Source of the DNA: Microbacteriaceae bacterium PS02070
GTDB taxonomy: Bacteria > Actinomycetota > Actinomycetes > Actinomycetales > Microbacteriaceae
Length of the DNA: 64,000 nucleotides
Direction: 5' to 3'
Assembly: GCA_029959865.1 (NCBI GenBank)
Contig: JASCPE010000002.1
Span: 434,001 to 498,000, forward strand
Of the stretch, positions 27,185 to 34,535 are shown piece by piece. Numbering within the stretch: position 1 is the first letter of the stretch; the number at the start of each line of letters is the position of its first letter. The position numbers and the translations under genes are program-made. Below the pieces are notes generated by a model that had not been told where the DNA came from, did no database searches, and was given only the letters and a program-made list of their open reading frames with translations.

Positions 27185-27558
27185 CCGCGGCCGACCGGCT
27201 CGTCCGAGTTCGCAGTGGAGCAATCGAGCCGGAGGGCTCATGGGTCTACGTGTGGATCGACGTCGGGAGCGGGGAGGTTGCGTACGTCGGGGCGACGGGC
27301 TTCGATCCCGAGGCCCGTGTGTACGCGCACCTCACCAGTGAGGACCCGGCGGTGGGTCGTGTGCGCGCGACTGTGCGGGGCGCTTCTGAGCGCGACTTCG
27401 ATGTCCTTGCGTTCGCGATCTCACCGCACGCCGATCGCCAAGAGGTGAAGCGGAACCTCGTGGCCGCGCTGTCGAATGCGGAGGAGCCGTTCGGTGAGGA
27501 CGCTCGCCGGGCGTACGACGCGATTCAGGCGTACCGGACGCCGCGGAGCGACATCTGA
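27181..27558 (+). CDS. GIY-YIG-like small protein
   Basis: A 125-residue soluble protein. The segment WVYVWIDVGSGEVAYVGATG, followed by an arginine and a histidine (ARVYAHL), resembles the beta-hairpin and first helix of GIY-YIG nucleases. The order is VY..., YVG, R, then a conserved H/E region later. A clear catalytic glutamate/asparagine partner is not obvious, so catalytic activity is uncertain. It is coupled by an ATGA overlap to the ABM-domain gene. Family assignment is my pattern reading only. Confidence 0.55.
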   Translation: MTAADRLVRVRSGAIEPEGSWVYVWIDVGSGEVAYVGATGFDPEARVYAHLTSEDPAVGRVRATVRGASERDFDVLAFAISPHADRQEVKRNLVAALSNAEEPFGEDARRAYDAIQAYRTPRSDI

Positions 27559-27590
27559 CCCGGTGTCAACGGGGCATGAGCGTGAGCCAC

Positions 27591-27646
27591 GGACCTCCGG
27601 TTGAGTCATGTGGTGTGTCGTAAACCCACGTCCTCGCCGGAGGTCC
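27591..27646. repeat. 10-bp perfect inverted repeat downstream of the GIY-YIG-like gene
   Basis: GGACCTCCGG at 27591-27600 and CCGGAGGTCC at 27637-27646 enclose 36 bases that are less GC-rich than the surroundings. It could be a transcription terminator for the two genes on its left, or the remnant of a mobile-element end. The sequence after it, up to 27748, codes for nothing I recognise. Confidence 0.5.
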
Positions 27647-27748
27647 CTCCTCTGTCACCCGTTCACAACCTCCCAGGGAAGTACAGTTAGCTCCCCTGCC
27701 CAGTGGTTCTTGGCACCGAATGAGGTAGACGTCAGGGTCTTGGACGAA

Positions 27749-28363
27749 CTAGTCAGCTCCGCCGCGAGCGTTGTAGACCGTGACCGACGCGGCATCCACG
27801 GCGTCCCGGTAGGCGCGGAAGACGCTGATCGCTTCTTCTCGCAAGACATCGCTGACGACGGTGATTCCGCGTTGCTCGAACTCGCGGCGCCAATCGTCGT
27901 GCATCGGTCCTTCGTCGAACGTCGTGATCTCCTCCAATTCGGGTCCGGAACCCGCGATCACGAGCGTGCGCACGCCTGACCACAGGGTGGCGCCATAACA
28001 CTGCACGCAGGGCCGCCAGTTGACGACGAGCTCGTGGTCGGGAAGGCCAGCGCCGCCGAGGTCCCACGTGCCGAGCCGGGCTTGTGCGAGTCCGAGGGCG
28101 GTGACTTCGGCGTGACCGGACGAGATCCCCGTCCCGAGGACCACATTGACGCCCACCGAGACGATCCGTCCTGTCGCGCTTTCCGCGACGATTGCAGCGA
28201 ACGGACCCCCGTTGCCCTCTCGGAAGTTGCGTGCGGCGAGTCTGTTGACCAGGCGCATGCGTTCCTCGCGGGTGGGGAGGACGTCCGGCACGTCTTGGAG
28301 TGCGTCGTCGATCCACCCCGGCAGGGCGAGGGTCAAGTCGTGTGCGAGGTCTTCCGTGCGCAT
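27749..28363 (-). CDS. Nucleoside/cytidine-deaminase-fold zinc deaminase
   Basis: A 204-residue member of the cytidine/deoxycytidylate deaminase superfamily. The zinc-binding catalytic pair is intact: HAE at residues 84-86 (SSGHAEVTALGLAQ) and PCVQC at 118-122 (NWRPCVQCYGATLWSG). The opening MRLVNRLAARNFREGNGGPF-AAIV is typical of guanine/other nucleoside deaminases of the GuaD-tRNA adenosine deaminase side. Substrate unknown. I start at MRTEDLAHDL; an in-frame extension upstream carries no sign of conservation. Its upstream side is a repeat region. Confidence 0.85.
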   Translation of the reverse strand: MRTEDLAHDLTLALPGWIDDALQDVPDVLPTREERMRLVNRLAARNFREGNGGPFAAIVAESATGRIVSVGVNVVLGTGISSGHAEVTALGLAQARLGTWDLGGAGLPDHELVVNWRPCVQCYGATLWSGVRTLVIAGSGPELEEITTFDEGPMHDDWRREFEQRGITVVSDVLREEAISVFRAYRDAVDAASVTVYNARGGAD

Positions 28364-28515
28364 GTGAGTCCTTGCAGTGAGGTGTGGGGTGGTCATCAGA
28401 CGGGCGAGCTGCCCCGGGGGTCCCACGACCGGAGGCTACGTGAGGGGAGTTTCGCTCGTGTTTCCCGGTCAGCCCGTGTGCTCGGTGTTCGGCGTTCGGT
28501 CTCGGATGCCGGGTG

Positions 28516-28581
28516 GGTGCTGGTGCTGGTGCTGGTGCTGGTGCTGGTGCTGGTGCTGGTGCTGGTGCTGGTGCTGGTGCT
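28516..28581. repeat. Hexanucleotide microsatellite, 11 perfect copies of GGTGCT
   Basis: Eleven uninterrupted GGTGCT units (66 bp), followed by a degenerate copy. It lies in non-coding DNA between the deaminase and HNH genes. Perfect hexamer tracts of this length are prone to slippage and are likely variable in copy number between strains. Because the unit is 6 bp, several frames stay open across it, but none has other support as a gene. Confidence 0.95.
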
Positions 28582-28669
28582 GGCTCGTGCTGGTGCTGGA
28601 TCGACGCTGAGCCGTTCGTGCCCGGGTGTCCGTCGTCGAGCGACACCGACGTGACCGGGCACAACGCAC

Positions 28670-28860
28670 CAGAGGCCGTAGCTGCCGAGCGCATCCATCA
28701 GAGGCCGTAGCGGCGGAGCGCACCGATCAGAGACTGCAGGGGCTGGGTTGATGCTTCAGTGACTGCAGGGCGGAGCGCACCGATCAGAGACTGCAGGCGC
28801 TGGGTTCACGCTTCAGAGACGGTAGTGTTCGGGCACACCCATCAGAACGGTGTCGGTCCG
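28670..28860. repeat. Degenerate tandem array, about seven units of 28-29 bp
   Basis: Units beginning CAGAGRCYGYAGS occur at 28670, 28699, 28728, 28757, 28785, 28814 and 28843, that is every 28-29 bp. Alternate units are most alike, giving a higher-order 57-bp repeat (28714 and 28771 copies nearly identical over about 50 bp). The last unit overlaps the 3' end of the HNH gene at 28842. There are no conserved repeats with unique spacers, so this is not a CRISPR array. Function unknown. Confidence 0.9.
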
Positions 28861-30302
28861 CCTCTTGCTGCGGCACCGCTTGCTGGCGGGCTCGATGGGA
28901 CGAATCGGACGCCGGGTGGGTGTCCGAGGGGAATCGGTCGATCGGGGTACTGGCGCTGGGTGGGACTGGTCCACGTGATGGTGCCATCCGTGTCTTTTCG
29001 AACCCGCCATCGAGTGTGGTGCTTCAGGATGTGGTGGCGACGGCACAAGTGGGAGAGATTGTCTGTGGAGGTCGCGCCCCCGAGCGCGGCGTCTTGGACG
29101 TGGTCGAGGTCGCAGTGCCGAGCGAGGTGGGCACAGCCGGGGAAGCGGCACCGTTCGTCGATGATCTGCAACGACCTTCGCATGGAGTGGGAGGGTCGAT
29201 AGCGGTCCACTGTCAGGGTTTGCTCGGTGATGGGATGGGTGAGAATCCGATTCCATCCAGCCGATGCGCCCGCCAGTCGGCGCGCGGTGACGCCGTCAAT
29301 CGGTTGGCGTCCCTCGAGGAGAGGAGGCGTGGCGCTAGCGATAGCTGTCGATTCGGTCGCGGGGCTCTCGGGACAGATGGAACCGGACCCGCCGGCGGTG
29401 ATGTCGCCGGGCGGAGCCATGGCGCAGGCGGTGGTGGGTGATCGATCTCCGAGCAGGGTGAGTACGGGGATGACGATGCTGACTTGCGCCCGGATCTCCG
29501 AGAGCGATCCCGTTTCGTCGTGTCCGACGGGGTCGCCTGTGAGGGCGAGGTCGGCGAGAAGATCGGCACGAAGTTGAGCGAGCGTGCGGTTCTCTCCTGG
29601 ATCCTGTGCGTGAAGCGCCCGCCCCATCGAGCTGAGCCGGTCATGGATGCCATGCGCGAGGGTGGCCGGGAGGTCGGCGGTAAGACGCGCCATTCCGTCG
29701 GGCAGGTCGCTCACGTACACGCACCGCTCCGCAGCAGCCTCCTCGTGCCGCTCCTCAAGGGTGCGTGGAGTCGCCTCCTCGGCAGCGACCGCCGCGAACC
29801 GACGAAGCCGGTTGGCGGACTCGGCGCGGGCAACGTCGAGCACACGCGCTTCATACTCAGCCCGCGCACACTCATCGCCGATGGGGCTCCCGCACTCGAG
29901 AATCACCTCGACATGTCGGTTACTGATCTCGCCCAGTGAGAGCGCGCGGTGGGTCTCGGGGAAGTGGTTCACGAGCGCCGAGGCGCGGTCGATTTGCCGT
30001 TGGATCGTACGGTCGGGTTCGCGAACAGCGGCACCGATCTCCGCCGCAAGGTCACGGATCGCGAGATCACTGTCTCGTCCGCCCGGCCCAGCCTCAGCGA
30101 TGACAAGCGCGCGAACCTCGTCCAGCGCAGCGGCTTCCAGCGCCTGCACTTGTGCGATCATCTGCCGACATGATGTAACGACCCGGATACACGCGTCCGT
30201 GGCTGCCGTGACGAGATCTGCGTGACGCCCGGAAGGGTGCGAATCGTGCCGATCATCTCCCGACCCCGCAGGATCAGGAGGAGTGGTCGGTTGCGATTCC
30301 AT
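28842..30302 (-). CDS. DUF222-HNH endonuclease family protein (13E12-repeat type)
   Basis: A 486-residue protein with the alpha-helical DUF222 region (about residues 20-330) and a C-terminal HNH motif. The motif is built from CRFPGC, HCDLDHVQDAALGG, TSTDNLSHLCRRHHILKHH: the two cysteines and the H...N...H residues of an active nuclease are present. Such genes are multicopy in Actinobacteria and match the mycobacterial 13E12 repeat family; they are thought to be selfish or repeat-associated. I start at MESQPTTPPD (ATG); a TTG start 33 bp upstream is possible. The gene is flanked on both sides by tandem-repeat arrays, and its 3' end lies within one of them. Confidence 0.88.
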   Translation of the reverse strand: MESQPTTPPDPAGSGDDRHDSHPSGRHADLVTAATDACIRVVTSCRQMIAQVQALEAAALDEVRALVIAEAGPGGRDSDLAIRDLAAEIGAAVREPDRTIQRQIDRASALVNHFPETHRALSLGEISNRHVEVILECGSPIGDECARAEYEARVLDVARAESANRLRRFAAVAAEEATPRTLEERHEEAAAERCVYVSDLPDGMARLTADLPATLAHGIHDRLSSMGRALHAQDPGENRTLAQLRADLLADLALTGDPVGHDETGSLSEIRAQVSIVIPVLTLLGDRSPTTACAMAPPGDITAGGSGSICPESPATESTAIASATPPLLEGRQPIDGVTARRLAGASAGWNRILTHPITEQTLTVDRYRPSHSMRRSLQIIDERCRFPGCAHLARHCDLDHVQDAALGGATSTDNLSHLCRRHHILKHHTRWRVRKDTDGTITWTSPTQRQYPDRPIPLGHPPGVRFVPSSPPASGAAARGGPTPF

Positions 30303-30500
30303 ACTCCTATTCTTCCAGGGGCTTCCGACATTCAAATCGCAGATCAGGCTCTGTTAATGGCTTCCCCTGAGACGCGGTTTGGGGAGGAGTCGAACCCCGC
30401 CCGAATCCCTGTGCGTGGGATTCGTGGGTGGGATAGCCGCGTGAGGTCCGCGGGGCTCATGCTTCGGTCCGTGCACCCGCAGCCCTCACACCTACATCCG

Positions 30501-31220
30501 CACAACTGCGGCGCCGAGGTCGGACACGCCGTCGCATCGTCGGGAGTGCACGGCGTGTCGCCCGCCCACGCCGCAGTTGTGCTGGGTGTCGCCCGCAGGG
30601 TCCGGCCGACGTGACATACGGATTTCGAGATCGAGGACGCGACTGCATGCGGGGCCCTGCACAACTGCGGCGTCGAGGTCGGGCACGCCGATGTGTTGTC
30701 GGGAGTGCACGGCGTGTCGCCCGCCCACGCCGCAGTTGTGCTGGGTGTCGCCCGCAGGGTCCGGCCGACGCGACACGCGGGATTCGAGATCGAGGACGCG
30801 ACTGCATGCGGGGCCCTGCACAACTGCGGCGCCGAGGTCGGGCACGCCGATGTGTTGTCGGGAGTGCACGGCGTGGCGCCCGTCGACGCCGCAGTTGTGC
30901 CGCGGCTCGCTCCACTCGGGTCCGGCCGACGCGACACGCGGGATTCGAGATCGAGGACACGACCGCATGCGGGGCCCTGCACAACTGCGGCGTCGAACCA
31001 CAACGCGCCGATGTGTTGTCGGGAGTGCACGGCGTGGCGCCCGTCGACGCCGCAGTTGTGCCGCGGCTCGCTCCACTCGGGTCCGGCCGACGCGACACGC
31101 GGGATTCGAGATCGAGGACACACCGCATGCGGGGCCCTGCACAACTGCGGCGTCGAACCACAACGCGCCGATGTGTTGTCGGGATTGCACGGCGTGTCGC
31201 CCGTCCACGCCGCAGTTGTG
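30501..31220. repeat. Array of five 81-bp hairpin units with perfect terminal inverted repeats, period about 160 bp
   Basis: Five 81-bp units lie at 30501-30581, 30660-30740, 30819-30899, 30980-31060 and 31140-31220. Each starts with CACAACTGCGGC and ends with GCCGCAGTTGTG, a perfect 12-bp inverted pair that extends to 13, 14 or 17 bp depending on the unit. Inside is a second pair, CACGCCG ... CGGCGTG in units 2 and 3, closing a conserved 19-base loop. Units are separated by 78, 78, 80 and 79 bp of sequence that is itself conserved. The whole region between HNH and the ABC-F gene (30303-31407) has no other feature. Open frames across it on both strands look like repeat artefacts. Confidence 0.93.
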
Positions 31221-31407
31221 CTGCGCGGCCCACCCGGCCTGCGGCCCACCCGCCTGCGGCCCACCCACTCACCGACCCAGACCCCTACGCACCGGACCCG
31301 CCGACCGTCGCGGGTGGGGCCTTCAGGCGCGACACATCGAGGCACCGGTAGACTGAGCGTTCGGCATTCGCCGATCACCTCACTCATTGAAGAAACGGAC
31401 GTTCGCC

Positions 31408-33006
31408 GTGCTCGCCGTACACGACCTCGAGATCCGCGTGGGCGCTCGCACGCTCATGGCGGACGTGTCGTTCCGCGTGCAGGCGGGGGACAAGGTGGGA
31501 CTCGTCGGGCGCAACGGAGCCGGCAAGACCACTCTGACCAAGGTGCTCGCCGGGGACCTCCTGCCGGCAGAGGGCAAGGTCACCCGTTCGGGCGAGCTGG
31601 GCTACCTTCCGCAGGACCCCCGCTCCGGAGATCCCGAGATGCTCGCCCGCACCCGGATCCTCGATGCGCGCGGCCTCGGTTCCCTCGCCATCGGCATGAG
31701 CGAGGCGTCCCTCCTCATGGCCTCCGACGACGCGGATGAAGCCGCCCGGGCGATGCGCAGGTACGGGAACCTCACCGAGCGCTTCGAAGCCCTCGGCGGG
31801 TACGCGGCGGAGGCCGAAGCCGCCTCCATCGCGCACAACCTCTCCCTGCCGGACCGTATCCTCGACCAACCGCTGAAGACCCTGTCCGGCGGACAGCGAC
31901 GCCGCATCGAACTCGCGCGCATCCTCTTCTCGGATGCCGAGTCGATGATCCTCGACGAGCCGACCAACCACCTCGACGCCGACAGCGTCGTGTGGTTGCG
32001 CGAGTTCCTGAAGGGCTACAAGGGCGGGCTCATCGTGATCAGCCACGACGTGGAGCTCGTCGGCGATACCGTCAACCGCGTGTTCTACCTCGACGCGAAC
32101 CGCCAGATCATCGACATCTACAACATGAACTGGAAGAACTACCTCCGCCAGCGCGCCGCCGACGAGGAGCGCCGCAAGAAGGAGCGCGCGAACGTCGAGA
32201 AGAAGGCCACGGCGTTGCAACTGCAGGCTGCCAAGTTCGGCGCAAAGGCAAGCAAAGCTGCTGCCGCGCACCAGATGACTGCCCGAGCGGAGAAGATGCT
32301 CTCCGGTCTGGAAGAGATGCGTCAGGTGGACCGGGTCGCGAAGCTTCGGTTCCCGAAGCCGTCCCCGTGTGGCAAGACACCACTTATGGCGTCGGGTCTC
32401 TCGAAGTCGTACGGTTCGCTGGAGATCTTCACCGACGTCGATCTTGCGATCGACCGTGGCTCGAAGGTCGTCATCCTCGGCCTCAACGGCGCCGGAAAGA
32501 CCACCCTCCTGCGGATCCTCGCGGGGGTCGACGCGCCCGATACCGGACAGCTCGAACCCGGCCACGGCCTCAAGATCGGCTACTACGCGCAGGAGCACGA
32601 GAACCTCGACGTCGACCGTTCCGTCCTGCAGAACATGATGTCATCGGCTCCGAACATCACGGAGACCGAGGCTCGGAAGGTGCTCGGCTCGTTCCTGTTC
32701 ACGGGTGACGATGTTCTCAAGCCTGCAGGGGTGCTCTCCGGCGGCGAGAAGACGCGCCTCTCCCTCGCGACGCTCGTTGTGTCGTCGGCGAACATGCTCC
32801 TGCTCGACGAGCCCACCAACAACCTCGACCCTGCCTCGCGCGAGGAGATCCTGGACGCGCTCTCGCACTACGAAGGCGCCGTTGTGCTCGTCTCTCACGA
32901 TGAGGGAGCTGTCGAGGCGCTCAATCCGGAGCGGGTGCTCATTCTGCCCGACGGCGTGGAGGACATCTGGGGTCGCGACTACGCCGACCTCGTCACCCTC
33001 GCCTGA
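31408..33006 (+). CDS. ABC-F family ATPase
   Basis: A 532-residue soluble protein with two ABC cassettes and no membrane domain. Walker A motifs are GRNGAGKTT (about residue 32) and GLNGAGKTT (about 350), signatures LSGGQRRRIELARIL and LSGGEKTRLSLATL, and Walker B MILDEPTNHLDAD and LLLDEPTNNLDP. A charged linker with KKERANVEKK lies between them. ABC-F proteins act on the ribosome as translation factors or antibiotic-protection proteins; this looks like a housekeeping type, but resistance cannot be excluded. I chose the GTG at 31408 (VLAVHDLEIRVG), since the TTG seven codons upstream adds residues not seen in the family. Its stop codon lies in a tandem repeat. Confidence 0.9.
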   Translation: MLAVHDLEIRVGARTLMADVSFRVQAGDKVGLVGRNGAGKTTLTKVLAGDLLPAEGKVTRSGELGYLPQDPRSGDPEMLARTRILDARGLGSLAIGMSEASLLMASDDADEAARAMRRYGNLTERFEALGGYAAEAEAASIAHNLSLPDRILDQPLKTLSGGQRRRIELARILFSDAESMILDEPTNHLDADSVVWLREFLKGYKGGLIVISHDVELVGDTVNRVFYLDANRQIIDIYNMNWKNYLRQRAADEERRKKERANVEKKATALQLQAAKFGAKASKAAAAHQMTARAEKMLSGLEEMRQVDRVAKLRFPKPSPCGKTPLMASGLSKSYGSLEIFTDVDLAIDRGSKVVILGLNGAGKTTLLRILAGVDAPDTGQLEPGHGLKIGYYAQEHENLDVDRSVLQNMMSSAPNITETEARKVLGSFLFTGDDVLKPAGVLSGGEKTRLSLATLVVSSANMLLLDEPTNNLDPASREEILDALSHYEGAVVLVSHDEGAVEALNPERVLILPDGVEDIWGRDYADLVTLA

Positions 33007-33059
33007 ACGCCGACCTCGTCACCCTCGCCTGAACGCCGACCTCGTCACCCTCGCCTGAA
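32982..33059 (+). repeat. Three perfect tandem copies of a 26-bp sequence spanning the ABC-F stop codon
   Basis: Exact 26-bp copies at 32982-33007, 33008-33033 and 33034-33059. The first copy contains the last eight codons and TGA of the ABC-F gene (ADLVTLA-stop); the other two repeat that gene end, out of frame, in the short gap before the convergent SURF1 gene. A fourth, partial and diverged copy (CGTCGGCTTCGTCAG) follows. Confidence 0.95.
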
Positions 33060-33070
33060 CGTCGGCTTCG

Positions 33071-33889
33071 TCAGCGGCCTAGGGCGTCCAGCAGAGCGTC
33101 TTCTTCTTCCATGTCCTGGTCGCGCCGCGGGTCGGGCACGAGCGACTGGTCCTCTTCCTCTTCCCGCGCGCGCCTCTCGGTGCGAATCATGTACCAGATG
33201 AAGGCGAAGCCCATCACGCCGAACAGGATCCACTGGATCGCGTACGAGAAGTGCGGGCCCGCATCATCGGAGGGGCGCTCGAGCGCTTGCGGCGACGACG
33301 CCGGAGCAGGGTCCTCCGCTGCAAGCTGGGCGTACGCGCCGTCGATGAGACCGGCGTTGTCGGCCATGAGGTCGCCGATGAGAGGCACGTTGAGCGTCGG
33401 GATCTGACCGTCCACGGCAGACCAGTCGGAGCGGGGTAGCTGCTCGGTGGGCACGAGACGTGCGATCACCGTCACCTCGCCGGCAGGCGGCGCGGGGACC
33501 GCAGAAGGCTCGTGGGTTTCTTCCGCCGGCGGCACCCACCCGCGATCGATCACGAGCACCTGTCCGTCGGTGGTTCGGAAGGGGACGAGGACCTCGAAGG
33601 CGCTCGTTCCGCCGTGTGCGCGATTGCGCACAAGCACTTGGTCTTGAGTGAGATATTCGCCGACGAGCTCCACGGGCCGCCACCGTTCGGAGTCCCAGTA
33701 GGCCTCACCCGGTGCAATGACCTCGCTCAGCGGGGTCGGGTCGGCATCATAATTCGCGTCCACGAGCGCGAGCTGGTGCGCGCGCTCCTCGTTGCGGGAG
33801 AACTGCCAGTTTGCGAGGAATCCACAGGCGACCGCGAACGCGATCGCGACGGCGATATAGCCGGTCCAGCGGCGGGCGGTAGGGCTCAT
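33071..33889 (-). CDS. SURF1-family cytochrome oxidase assembly protein
   Basis: A 272-residue SURF1 protein with the usual two transmembrane helices: residues about 10-27 (YIAVAIAFAVACGFLANWQF) and about 220-237 (WILFGVMGFAFIWYMI). Between them is the external domain with GEYLTQDQVLVRNRAHGG and VLVIDRGWVPPA. SURF1 assists heme A insertion into cytochrome c oxidase, fitting ctaA and ctaB in this window. The cytoplasmic C-terminus is unusually acidic (EEEEDQS and MEEEDALLDALGR). It overlaps the upstream small gene by 4 bp. Confidence 0.92.
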   Translation of the reverse strand: MSPTARRWTGYIAVAIAFAVACGFLANWQFSRNEERAHQLALVDANYDADPTPLSEVIAPGEAYWDSERWRPVELVGEYLTQDQVLVRNRAHGGTSAFEVLVPFRTTDGQVLVIDRGWVPPAEETHEPSAVPAPPAGEVTVIARLVPTEQLPRSDWSAVDGQIPTLNVPLIGDLMADNAGLIDGAYAQLAAEDPAPASSPQALERPSDDAGPHFSYAIQWILFGVMGFAFIWYMIRTERRAREEEEDQSLVPDPRRDQDMEEEDALLDALGR

Positions 33890-34080
33890 GCGTTCTCCCG
33901 CATCTCTACGCTGACCGGAAAGTCACGCGCCGCGAGGTAGTCGCGCAGGTAGTCCACGTGCGCGTCGCATGCGTCCCACATCTTGCGCCGGTCGGGCGTG
34001 TGGATTCGGGGATTGCGCCACACCACCTCCCAGCGCGAGGGCGCCCGGCACCCGGCGCGCGAACACGTGCGGTCCGTCAC
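33886..34080 (-). CDS. Small cysteine-containing actinobacterial protein
   Basis: A 64-residue protein with CSRAGC near the start and ACDAHVDYLRDYL in the second half, suggesting a Cys/His metal site. The sequence VWRNPRIHTPDRRKMWDACDAH matches a short conserved actinobacterial protein I recognise between SURF1 and DUF3099 genes; databases sometimes label it, misleadingly, as acetone carboxylase-like. Overlaps both neighbours by 4 bp (SURF1 downstream, DUF3099 upstream), so it belongs to the same operon. Function unknown; a link to oxidase biogenesis is inferred from position only. Confidence 0.8.
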   Translation of the reverse strand: MTDRTCSRAGCRAPSRWEVVWRNPRIHTPDRRKMWDACDAHVDYLRDYLAARDFPVSVEMRENA

Positions 34081-34430
34081 GCGGTCTCACCGCGCTCGTC
34101 GCGCGCTTCCTCGATTCGGATCACCTGCGGAGGCAGTGTGGGAGCCTGCGGCTCAGGCGTCGCGGCGGGCAGGGCCCGCTCGGGGCTGACCGCGCGGTGA
34201 GATGGGTCTCGGCTGCCGACGTTCGCAACCACGACCGCGAGATACGGCAGGACGGCCGCGCCGACCGCGAACGCCCAGGTGTACCAGGAGTACGGCGTCA
34301 CCGTGACCATCAGCACGAAACACGCGACGCGGACCGACATCATGATGAAGTACTTCTTCATGCGGCCGTCCGCTTCCGCATCCGGGGATTGCGGAAGCGA
34401 TGTCGCGGACTGCTGGGCATCATTCTTCAC
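34077..34430 (-). CDS. DUF3099 membrane protein
   Basis: A 117-residue protein with two close hydrophobic segments: KKYFIMMSVRVACFVLMVTV (about residues 24-43) and WYTWAFAVGAAVLPYLAVVVAN (about 49-70), then a proline-rich basic/acidic tail. This is the DUF3099 pattern. I chose the GTG at 34430 because GGAGG lies 5 bases upstream, and longer frames overlap the fabG promoter. It is the first gene of a three-gene operon with the Cys-containing small protein and SURF1. Function unknown. Confidence 0.82.
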   Translation of the reverse strand: MKNDAQQSATSLPQSPDAEADGRMKKYFIMMSVRVACFVLMVTVTPYSWYTWAFAVGAAVLPYLAVVVANVGSRDPSHRAVSPERALPAATPEPQAPTLPPQVIRIEEARDERGETA

Positions 34431-34535
34431 GGTGCCTCCAGCGTACGCGCGTTGCGCCATACCCGCGGCGTTCCGCGGTGACCGGACCGCCGCAGATAGG
34501 CTGGATCGGTTCCACTCGTGCGTCAAGGAGGCCCC

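Noticed and set aside
28396-28723. Ser/Thr- or His/Gln-repeat proteins across the hexamer tract
   Set aside because: A hexamer repeat keeps several frames open; none has flanking coding support.
28670-28860. CRISPR array (29-bp regular spacing)
   Set aside because: The whole sequence is repetitive with no unique spacers, repeats are degenerate, and no cas genes are near.
30501-31220. CRISPR array (regular near-palindromic repeats)
   Set aside because: Spacing of 78-80 bp is conserved sequence rather than variable spacers, and the units are far too long.
30344-31387. Long open frames on both strands across the 160-bp array, encoding repeated Arg/Pro/Ala-rich peptides
   Set aside because: Open in several frames at once on both strands, caused by the repeated GC-rich sequence; spacer lengths that are not multiples of 3 break the periodicity, and no ribosome-binding site or known family supports them.
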